This document shows, piece after piece, positions 23,066-30,027 of a stretch of DNA of 32,410 nt. The stretch is taken from contig CALVBO010000017.1 in assembly GCA_944325835.1 (NCBI GenBank), positions 1 to 32,410 on the forward strand, written 5' to 3'. The stretch's first letter is position 1. Each line of letters begins with the position of its first letter. The notes beneath the pieces are model-generated. The model did not search any database and was not told the DNA's origin. It saw nothing but the letters and a program-made list of their open reading frames with translations. The DNA comes from Candidatus Gastranaerophilales bacterium (GTDB lineage Bacteria; Cyanobacteriota; Vampirovibrionia; Gastranaerophilales; Gastranaerophilaceae). The translations under genes were made by a program, and so were the position numbers.

Positions 23066-25258
23066 ATGGAAGATTTATTCAAGGATATAAAAGAAGCATT
23101 AATTGAGCAGAATCGTCCGCCTGAAGAAATTGCTAAGATTGAAGAGGCGTTTTTATTTGCGCAGAAACTTCACGAAGGGCAGTTTCGGGTTTCTGAGGAG
23201 CCGTATATTATTCACCCTGTTGAGGTCGTAAAAATTCTGGTTGAACTTCACATGGATCAAAACACGCTTATTGCGGGATTTTTGCATGATATCCTTGAGG
23301 ACACGGACACAACTCCTGAAACAATTAAGGAAAAATTTGGCGAAGATGTTTTAAACCTTGTTCAGGGGGTTACAAAGCTTGGCAAATTGCAGTTTAAATC
23401 GAGTGAAGAACGTCAGGCAGAGAATTTTCGCCGGTTGTTTATTGCTATGGCAAACGATATGCGGATTATTTTCCTTAAACTGGCAGACCGGCTTCACAAT
23501 ATGCGGACTCTAAACTTTATGTCCGCGGCAAAGCAGCAGAAAATTGCGCGCGAAACCCTTGATATTTTTGCACCGCTTGCAAACCGTTTAGGTATCGGGC
23601 GGGTTAAGGCTGAATTAGAAGATTTGTCTTTGCGCTACCTTGAGCCTGATAAGTATTATGAAATCTCACGGCTTGTGTCGCAAACTAAAAAAGAGCGTGA
23701 CGCTACCGTTAAATTGTTGATTGATGATATTTCAGAGGATGTTAAAAAGGCGGGGATTGACGCAAAAATTACGGGGCGTGCAAAGCATTATTACAGTATT
23801 TACAGCAAAATGAAACGTCTGAACATTGCCTTCCATGAACTGTACGACATTACGGCGGTGCGTGTAATTGTTAATACGGAAAGTGAATGTTATGCGGTTT
23901 TAGGGTTAATTCACCAGCGTTTTAAACCTATACCGGGGCGGTTTAAGGATTATATCGCAATGCCGAAAGGCAATATGTATCAATCTCTTCACACTTCAGT
24001 TATCGGGCCGCGCCAAAAACCGCTGGAGGTTCAAATCCGTACATGGAAAATGCACGAGGTCGCAGAATTCGGGGTTGCCGCTCACTGGAGATATAAAGAA
24101 AAAGGTTCCCAAAGGGCTGATAATCAGGACGATAAGCAGTTTTCGTGGCTGAGAAAACTCGTTGAGTACGATAAAGAAGTTAAAAACGCAGAAGATTATG
24201 TTAAAACCGTAAAAATGGACATTTTTTCAGATCAGGTTTTTGCCTGCACACCGAACGGGGATGTACTGGATTTTCCTGCAAACGCAACGCCTGTTGACTT
24301 CGCGTACCGTATTCACTCGGATGTCGGGAACCGCACTGTCGGCGCGCTTATTAACGGCCGCATAGCCCAGCTCGATACAAAACTCAAAAATGGCGATATC
24401 GTTGAAATTCTAACCTCTAAAACTCCATCGCCGCGGCTTGACTGGCTGAACTTCGTCGTTACAAAGCAGGCAGCTTCAAAAATTAAACAGTGGTTTAAAA
24501 AGAATAACCGTGAAGAACACATAGAAGTCGGACGTTCCAACCTTGAACACGAACTGACAAAAGCCGTGTTTGATGAATACGTTAAGCAGGGCGAGTTTGA
24601 ACGAGTTGCAAAACTTATGAATTATCAGTCTGCCGAAGACCTTTTTGCGGCGCTCGGTTACGGTGAAACTACTATTAACAAGGTTATAAACAAACTCAAA
24701 AAGCCGGAAAAGAAAGTTGACGACACAAGTAAATTCCGCTATGTTTCGCGCAAAAAATCCGGTAAGGATATTGTCGGGCTAGAAGGTTTGATGTATTCAA
24801 TAGCAAAATGCTGCTCGCCTATTCCGGGCGAACCGATTGTCGGTGTTGTAACGCGTTCCAAAGGCGTTTCAGTTCACCGTGTTGACTGCAAAACTCTTGA
24901 AACTATTGAACCCGAACGCTTAATGGATATTCACTGGTCAGGTGAAAACCCTAACCGTGTTTATAATACGACGATTCGCATTGAAACCGCCGAAAAACCG
25001 GGGTTATTGAAAGATATTATTTCTGCGGTTTCGGATAATGACGCAAACATTGTTTACGCCAACGTGAAATCTAAACCGGGTAAAGTCGGGATTATTGAAC
25101 TGGGGCTGGAACTGGATAATCTGGAAACATATAAGCGCGTAATTACTGCATTGCAATCAATTCCGGATGTATTCAGTGTAAAACGTATTCAGGCCTCCCA
25201 CCAGTCGCAGCCGGGTCAAAAGAAAAATCCGCCAAAACCGCGGCAAAGGAAATCTTAG
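23066..25258 (+). CDS. rel: Bifunctional (p)ppGpp synthetase/hydrolase Rel
   Basis: A 730-residue stringent-response enzyme, full length. Order: HD hydrolase domain (His50, FLHDILEDT at 72-80, RLHNMRTL), synthetase domain (YDITAVRVIV, GRFKDYIAMPKGNMYQSLHT near 290), TGS domain (VFACTPNGDVLDFP), a conserved-Cys region (AKCCSPIPGEPIVGVVTRS) and a C-terminal ACT domain (TAEKPGLLKDIISAV). The intact HD site plus RFKD (not EFDD) mark the two-way Rel/SpoT type, which makes and destroys the alarmone. No ribosome site lies before ATG 23066. Repeat R6 sits just upstream. The C-terminal tail is Lys/Pro/Gln-rich. Confidence 0.96.
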   Translation: MEDLFKDIKEALIEQNRPPEEIAKIEEAFLFAQKLHEGQFRVSEEPYIIHPVEVVKILVELHMDQNTLIAGFLHDILEDTDTTPETIKEKFGEDVLNLVQGVTKLGKLQFKSSEERQAENFRRLFIAMANDMRIIFLKLADRLHNMRTLNFMSAAKQQKIARETLDIFAPLANRLGIGRVKAELEDLSLRYLEPDKYYEISRLVSQTKKERDATVKLLIDDISEDVKKAGIDAKITGRAKHYYSIYSKMKRLNIAFHELYDITAVRVIVNTESECYAVLGLIHQRFKPIPGRFKDYIAMPKGNMYQSLHTSVIGPRQKPLEVQIRTWKMHEVAEFGVAAHWRYKEKGSQRADNQDDKQFSWLRKLVEYDKEVKNAEDYVKTVKMDIFSDQVFACTPNGDVLDFPANATPVDFAYRIHSDVGNRTVGALINGRIAQLDTKLKNGDIVEILTSKTPSPRLDWLNFVVTKQAASKIKQWFKKNNREEHIEVGRSNLEHELTKAVFDEYVKQGEFERVAKLMNYQSAEDLFAALGYGETTINKVINKLKKPEKKVDDTSKFRYVSRKKSGKDIVGLEGLMYSIAKCCSPIPGEPIVGVVTRSKGVSVHRVDCKTLETIEPERLMDIHWSGENPNRVYNTTIRIETAEKPGLLKDIISAVSDNDANIVYANVKSKPGKVGIIELGLELDNLETYKRVITALQSIPDVFSVKRIQASHQSQPGQKKNPPKPRQRKS

Positions 25259-25297
25259 CTTATAACAGTTCTTAATTTTTACAGTTTTGTTAAAAAT

Positions 25298-25325
25298 TTG
25301 ATTTTTCTATCCGCCCTGATAACAT
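25298..25325 (+). promoter_or_regulatory. Predicted histidine kinase promoter
   Basis: TTGATT (25298-25303), 16 bases, TAACAT (25320-25325), 7 bases before ATG 25333. No Shine-Dalgarno. Confidence 0.45.
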
Positions 25326-25332
25326 TGTTTAT

Positions 25333-27078
25333 ATGAAGAGTAAGATTTTATATTTCGGTCAGGATTTTGAAAAAGAAGGAAGGCTTAAAAATATTTTTGT
25401 TTCCGCCGATGTCGCTGCGTACTCGGATTCCTCGTATGTTATTGATCTGCTCAATGTCGAACCGCCCGATATTATCATTGCTGATGCGGACTTCCCCGAT
25501 ACTAAAAAGTTTGTTAAAAATATAAAATCCCTTTTTGAAAATACTTTTGTCGTCGCCTTTCTGACAGGTAAAACCGATAAAGAACTTTTGAAATATTCTA
25601 ACGGGCTTATAACTATGGCTTTTTCCGATGACGTCATAGCGTCTACCATTGAAATTTGTCTGCGTAACCAGAAATCTCAGGAAACCCTTTATCATACAAA
25701 TAAAAATCTTGCCTCCAGTCTTTATCGTGAAAAAGTTCTCTATGATACAAGTTCGAGGTTTGCAGGCGCGCTTGATAAAGAAAAACTTATTGACGTTATG
25801 ATTGAAGGAATGGATAAAGCTTTGAGTTTTTCTCTGACCTGCACGCTCTCTTTTTGTAACCCGCAGGAACCTGTGCTTATCCTAAATTCCCTGTATGAAA
25901 TTTCAGATGAACTTTTAAGCGCAATCAAGCTGCGGACTATACTTAACTACAAAACGATTTTTGACGGAAAAACTGTTCCTTATGAGCTTGACGCTGACAG
26001 CCTTAAAGTGATAAAAAAAGTTAAAAATCCTTCAAACCGGTTTAATTTTACTATTTTTCAATATGATAACATGTTCGCAACAATTAATCAGGGAGATGAG
26101 TTCTACGGGTGTGTGGAAATTTTTAAGGATGTTCAATTCACAACAGATGACTCAACCTGTTTCCAGACTCTTGCCCGTCAGGTTTCTCTGCCGCTAAAAA
26201 GCGCCGCGCTGTATCAGGAAATTAAAGACACAAATGTTAAGCTTGAGCGGCTTGAAAAAATCAAATCTGATTTTATTTCTATTGTTTCGCATGAACTCAG
26301 AACCCCGCTTACATCTATCAAAAATTCGGTTGATATCGTTCTGAGCGGGAAAGCCGGAGAACTGGCGCCGAATGTAGAAAAATTCCTTTCAATGTCTAAG
26401 CGTAATATTTCCAGACTTTCTGAAATTATTAACGATCTTCTTGATATTTCCAAAATTGAGGCGGGCAAAATGGATTTCAACTTTGAGCCTCTGGATATAA
26501 ATTCTGTTATTGAAATCGTCACATCTTCGCTTGTTAACATTGCAAAAGAAAAGGATTTGGCGCTGACATGCCATTGTGCGGCAGGGCTTCCGCAGATTAA
26601 CGGGGATGCCAAACGGCTGGAACAGGTGTTAACTAATCTTGTTTCCAACGCTATTAAATTTACACCGGGCGGAAAGTCTATAACGATTACCTCGCGGCTT
26701 TGTAATGCCGTTGATATACATAAAAATAATCCGTTCCGCGAAGAGCTGGAAAAACTTTCGGGGGATTACATTCTTGTGTCAGTGAAAGATGAAGGGATAG
26801 GGATTGCGGAAAATGATATTCCGCGTGCGTTTGATAAATTTGCGCAGATTGAGAATTCTCTCTCCAGAAAAGTCGGCGGAACAGGGCTGGGGCTTCCGAT
26901 TGCCAAACAGCTTCTTGAAAAACATAACGGGCTGATCTGGTGTGAAAGCGAAGTCGGCAAAGGCTCTGAATTTATTTTCGTCTTGCCGGTATCGTCATTG
27001 CGAGGAGTGAACGCAGTGAACGACGCGGCAATCCCGTCAAGTACGTCTGATGTGTTGACTGGCTCACCACGTCGCTAA
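25333..27078 (+). CDS. Soluble sensor histidine kinase with receiver-like and GAF-like N-terminus
   Basis: A 581-residue cytosolic kinase with no membrane helices. Residues 1-110 are a degenerate receiver domain: Asp51 in DADFP sits at the phosphate site, but the usual acidic pair and late Lys are poorly kept. About 130-290 look like a GAF sensor. A short coiled coil leads to HisKA with VSHELRTP (His320), then HATPase_c with N box NLVSNA (Asn439), DEGIG (486-490) and GGTGLG (515-520). The normal kinase end is near Val553. The last 28 residues (SSLRGVNAVNDAAIP...) and the stop codon are encoded by a type B palindromic repeat. No cognate response regulator is in the window. Confidence 0.9.
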   Translation: MKSKILYFGQDFEKEGRLKNIFVSADVAAYSDSSYVIDLLNVEPPDIIIADADFPDTKKFVKNIKSLFENTFVVAFLTGKTDKELLKYSNGLITMAFSDDVIASTIEICLRNQKSQETLYHTNKNLASSLYREKVLYDTSSRFAGALDKEKLIDVMIEGMDKALSFSLTCTLSFCNPQEPVLILNSLYEISDELLSAIKLRTILNYKTIFDGKTVPYELDADSLKVIKKVKNPSNRFNFTIFQYDNMFATINQGDEFYGCVEIFKDVQFTTDDSTCFQTLARQVSLPLKSAALYQEIKDTNVKLERLEKIKSDFISIVSHELRTPLTSIKNSVDIVLSGKAGELAPNVEKFLSMSKRNISRLSEIINDLLDISKIEAGKMDFNFEPLDINSVIEIVTSSLVNIAKEKDLALTCHCAAGLPQINGDAKRLEQVLTNLVSNAIKFTPGGKSITITSRLCNAVDIHKNNPFREELEKLSGDYILVSVKDEGIGIAENDIPRAFDKFAQIENSLSRKVGGTGLGLPIAKQLLEKHNGLIWCESEVGKGSEFIFVLPVSSLRGVNAVNDAAIPSSTSDVLTGSPRR

Positions 27079-27094
27079 CGCTCCTCGTGATGAC
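26994..27094 (+). repeat. REP-like palindromic element, type B, copy 2, inside the kinase 3' end
   Basis: It begins GTCATTGCGAGGAG and ends CTCCTCGTGATGAC, so the terminal inverted repeats are nearly perfect. It replaces or extends the end of the kinase gene: codons 554-581 and the TAA at 27076 are all within it. Confidence 0.8.
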
Positions 27095-27110
27095 ATAATA
27101 CTTTAAAAAC

Positions 27111-27139
27111 TTGCCCTTTTCTTTTTAGTATGCTATGCT
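27111..27139 (+). promoter_or_regulatory. Promoter of the zinc-ribbon/radical-SAM/PfkB operon
   Basis: TTGCCC (27111-27116), 17 bases, TATGCT (27134-27139). It shares AAAACTTGCCCT and TATGCTAT with the promoter at 15153. Confidence 0.65.
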
Positions 27140-27164
27140 GAACTGTGTTGAATAGGAGGATTAT

Positions 27165-27338
27165 ATGGCAAGATTAATAAGACCAACGTGGGCTATCAGA
27201 TGTGTACAATCAGGATGTAAAACTTTGTTTGAAGTCGCTAAACTTGAAAACGGCAAGCAGCAGGAAGTAGTTTGCCCTAACTGCGGCGAACATTATGTTT
27301 ACCCTATCTATGATGACAGTGAAGAAAACAAAGATTAA
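27165..27338 (+). CDS. 57-aa zinc-ribbon protein
   Basis: A small protein with Cys13 and Cys18 in one half and CPNC (Cys37, Cys40) in the other, the layout of a four-Cys zinc ribbon. The rest is MARLIRPTWAIR at the N-terminus and an acidic tail (YDDSEENKD). The ribosome site AGGAGG is near perfect, 6 bases before the ATG. The stop overlaps the ATG of the radical SAM gene by one base (TAATG), so the two are translationally coupled, which suggests a shared job. Family not recognised. Confidence 0.85.
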   Translation: MARLIRPTWAIRCVQSGCKTLFEVAKLENGKQQEVVCPNCGEHYVYPIYDDSEENKD

Positions 27339-28261
27339 TGTTTGCAGGTACTGGTAAATTATATAATCAGTTTAGTGCTCATCTAAAGCAGAAGTTCGGC
27401 GTCAAGGTTTATAAAATAACACTTGATGCCGGTTTTTCATGCCCTAATCGTGACGGAACAATTTCGACCGGAGGCTGTATTTTTTGCGATGAGGGCGGAA
27501 GCTTTTCTCAGGCGCATTCAAATCTTCTCTCAATAGAAGAACAGGTTGAAGCCGGAATTAAAAATCTTTCAGAACGTTTTAAGGCTGAAAAATTTATGTC
27601 ATATTTTCAGGCGTATTCCAATACTTATAAGCAGGTAAAAGAGTTGGAAAGAATTTATAATTCGGCATTGAATAATGAAAAAATCGTAGGGCTTTCTATC
27701 GGAACCCGTCCGGATTGCGTTGATGATGAAAAGTTAGACCTTATTGCAGGTTATAAAGACGATTATTACACGTGGATTGAATACGGTCTGCAATCCATAC
27801 ACGACAAAACTTTGCGCCGGATTAACAGGGGGCATGATTTTGATTGCTTTAAGCGGGCTTATGATAAAACAAAAGAGCGCGGAATAAATGTCTGTGTTCA
27901 TGTGATTTTTGGTCTGTGGGAAACGCACGATGAGATTATGGAAACAGCACGAAAACTTGCGGAATTAAAGGTTGACGGGGTAAAAATTCACATGCTTTGT
28001 GCGCTTGAAAATACAAAACTCGCAAAAATTTATGAAGAAAAAGCTATTGATTTTATGAGCGAGGAAGAGTATATTAAAACTGTGTGTGATTTTCTGGAAT
28101 ATTTACCGCCGGAAACCACTATACACCGACTTGCGGGAAACGGTCTAAAGAAAAATCTGATTGCCCCTCTCTGGCTGGGGAAAAAAATGGATTGCCTTAA
28201 CCGGATTGACCGTGAACTATTGAACCGCAAGAGTTATCAGGGAATTAAATATAAAGACTAG
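27338..28261 (+). CDS. Radical SAM protein, TIGR01212/YhcC family
   Basis: A 307-residue radical SAM enzyme. The cluster motif has the wide spacing of this family, Cys35 in FSCPNRDG, then Cys47 and Cys50 in GGCIFCDEGGSFS. GLSIGTRPDC (about 127-136), WIEYGLQSIHDKTL and GVKIHMLCALENTKLA follow the TIGR01212/YhcC pattern, which resembles the radical SAM part of Elp3. Length is normal. The family has been linked to tRNA modification, but the reaction here is not shown by sequence. It sits between the 57-aa zinc ribbon (one-base overlap) and the PfkB kinase (11-base gap). Confidence 0.92.
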   Translation: MFAGTGKLYNQFSAHLKQKFGVKVYKITLDAGFSCPNRDGTISTGGCIFCDEGGSFSQAHSNLLSIEEQVEAGIKNLSERFKAEKFMSYFQAYSNTYKQVKELERIYNSALNNEKIVGLSIGTRPDCVDDEKLDLIAGYKDDYYTWIEYGLQSIHDKTLRRINRGHDFDCFKRAYDKTKERGINVCVHVIFGLWETHDEIMETARKLAELKVDGVKIHMLCALENTKLAKIYEEKAIDFMSEEEYIKTVCDFLEYLPPETTIHRLAGNGLKKNLIAPLWLGKKMDCLNRIDRELLNRKSYQGIKYKD

Positions 28262-28272
28262 GAGAGATAATA

Positions 28273-29319
28273 ATGTGTGATGTTATAACTATCGGAAGCG
28301 CAACAATGGATGTATTTGTTCAATGTGAGGACGCTAATATTGTTTCTGTATACAGTAAGAATAAAAAATCTGAATTTATGAGTTACCCTTATGGAGCCAA
28401 GGTGGAAATCTCGGATTTTGATTCTCAAGTCGGCGGAGGCGGGGTTAACACAGCAGTTAATTTTGCAAACCTCGGACTTAAATCAAGCGCTATTTTTAAG
28501 ATAGGTGATGATATTTATTCTAAAGGTATTCTAAATTCTTTTAAGGATAAAAATGTTGATTTATCTAATATTATTCAGGATAAGAATGTAAGTACCGGTT
28601 TTTCAATAATTCTGGTAAGTTTTCAGGGGGATAGAACAGTTCTTGCGCACCGCGGCGCTAACGCTATGATTGAAAAAGAAGATATTAACTTTGATGCGAT
28701 TAAAAAATCTAAACTTCTTTATATAGCACCGATTAACGGAGATAGCAGCAAGGTACTTGATGATATTGTGAAATTCGCAGCCGAACATCGTGTTTTTGTT
28801 TGTTTCAATGCCGGCTCAACCAGTATTAAGAAAGGTTTCAAGTATTTAGAAAAGATTTTGAACTTCGCGCATATTGTTGTCATGAACAAAGAAGAAGCTT
28901 CTATGGCAACGCAAATTCAGGTTCGTCCGGATACGAAAGATATAAAATATTCACACGAAAAAATTCACCCTGATGTAAAAGCGATGCTGAAAAAGATGAA
29001 GGTTAAAGACTATCAGGTTATTGTCATTACCGACGGCAATAAGGGTGCGTATGCTTATAACGGAAAAGATTTCTTCTATTGTCCGGTGTTTGACGGGCCT
29101 GTCGTATCAACTCTCGGTGCCGGCGATGCTTTTGCTTCAACTCTTTGCGCAAGTTTAAAGCGTACACATCATGATTTAGGAAAATCACTTATGTACGCTT
29201 CTGTAAATTCTGCCGGAGTTGTTTCAAAGTTTGGCGCAACGCAGGGGCTGCTTACTTTTGACCAGATTGAAGAAAGATTAAAACAACATCCGGAATATAC
29301 TTTTGAAATTGTGGAATGA
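28273..29319 (+). CDS. PfkB-family carbohydrate or nucleoside kinase
   Basis: A 348-residue ribokinase-like enzyme. SATMDVFVQ opens the fold, GGGGVNTAVNFANLG (54-68) is the first family signature and TLGAGDAFASTLCASL (280-295) is the second, with Asp285 as catalytic base and GAGD as anion hole. TDGNKGAYAY is the ATP-side strand. The substrate cannot be named; adenosine- and ribokinase-like members share these marks. The ribosome site GGAGAG overlaps the stop of the radical SAM gene. Last gene of its operon; degenerate repeat R7 follows. Confidence 0.92.
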   Translation: MCDVITIGSATMDVFVQCEDANIVSVYSKNKKSEFMSYPYGAKVEISDFDSQVGGGGVNTAVNFANLGLKSSAIFKIGDDIYSKGILNSFKDKNVDLSNIIQDKNVSTGFSIILVSFQGDRTVLAHRGANAMIEKEDINFDAIKKSKLLYIAPINGDSSKVLDDIVKFAAEHRVFVCFNAGSTSIKKGFKYLEKILNFAHIVVMNKEEASMATQIQVRPDTKDIKYSHEKIHPDVKAMLKKMKVKDYQVIVITDGNKGAYAYNGKDFFYCPVFDGPVVSTLGAGDAFASTLCASLKRTHHDLGKSLMYASVNSAGVVSKFGATQGLLTFDQIEERLKQHPEYTFEIVE

Positions 29320-29332
29320 TAATTCGTCAGAA

Positions 29333-29376
29333 AATACCCGCAAGAGCAGGACAATCCGTCGACGAAGAACGGCTTA
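29333..29376 (+). repeat. Dispersed structured repeat R7 (degenerate 3' part)
   Basis: It keeps ACCCGCAAGAGCAGG and GACGAAGAACGGCTTATT, recognisable against ACCTGCGCGAGCAGG and GACGGAGAACTGCTTTATT of R1. Hairpin 1 is gone. Its TTA (29374-29376) is the stop codon of the convergent hsp20 gene. Confidence 0.65.
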
Positions 29377-29922
29377 TTGTTTCACAGGTACAGTGATGAC
29401 ATATTTATCGCCTCTGCGCTCTTTTGTAATTTTGTCAAAGTTGACATTGTTCGGAAACGCGTAACTCTGGCTTACGGATAGAACTCTGGAACTGTTCTTT
29501 TTGTCTTTTTCGTTTGAGGCATTAATAGTTAAAACATTGTTATCAGTTGAGATGCTGACATTTTCTTCATCATTGTTGAAAGGTCTTAAATTCACAGTAA
29601 CAATGTATGAATCCGGCGCTTCATCAAGCTGGATGTAGCTTTCAAGGTTTCTTTCGGTTCTGAAATCTCTTTTCATCATTCTATGCATAGCACGATCTTC
29701 TTTCATCATCATTCTTTCCATTTTTTTCATCTGATGAACAGGGTCAAGAAGTCTTTTGTAGTGCCAGTCAGTCACAACGTAAAATGCCAGAAATGCACCT
29801 ATAAGCACAGATAATGCAGTTAACAAATGCGCAAGCCACGGGTGTCTTTCATGAAAACAGCCGTAATGTTCATGGCGGTGTTTCAAATCGTGTTCTTCAT
29901 AATATTCATTGTTTTCGTTCAT
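29374..29922 (-). CDS. Membrane-anchored small heat-shock protein (Hsp20/alpha-crystallin)
   Basis: A 182-residue protein. Residues 1-28 are charged and His-rich, 30-50 form one membrane helix (HLLTALSVLIGAFLAFYVV), 55-88 a basic, Met-rich helix and 92-182 an alpha-crystallin domain (ESYIQLDEAPDSYIVTVNL, VSISTDNNVLTINAS, YAFPNNVNFDKITKERRGD, YVITVPV). Small Hsps hold unfolding proteins. Membrane anchoring is unusual in the family and suggests work at the inner membrane. The C-terminal IxI motif is replaced by VPV. AAAGGAG lies 6 bases before the ATG but is buried in a 16-bp hairpin, suggesting heat control of translation. Confidence 0.88.
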   Translation of the reverse strand: MNENNEYYEEHDLKHRHEHYGCFHERHPWLAHLLTALSVLIGAFLAFYVVTDWHYKRLLDPVHQMKKMERMMMKEDRAMHRMMKRDFRTERNLESYIQLDEAPDSYIVTVNLRPFNNDEENVSISTDNNVLTINASNEKDKKNSSRVLSVSQSYAFPNNVNFDKITKERRGDKYVITVPVKQ

Positions 29923-29926
29923 ACGA

Positions 29927-29971
29927 AACTCCTTTCTTTATAGAACATATTTTATTATAAAGAAAGGAGTT
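29927..29971 (-). promoter_or_regulatory. Candidate RNA thermometer hiding the hsp20 ribosome site
   Basis: A perfect 16-bp inverted repeat (29927-29942 with 29956-29971) around a 13-base loop. On the hsp20 mRNA the right arm contains the whole Shine-Dalgarno AAAGGAG (29935-29929), paired with CTCCTTT in the left arm. The stem is A/U-rich. A TACAAT at 29983-29978 on the minus strand would start transcription at about 29971, the first base of the stem. Confidence 0.75.
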
Positions 29972-30027
29972 AAATATATTGTATGGGTGATTAATTTATC
30001 TATCCGCCGGATGTCTAAATTTTTTTA

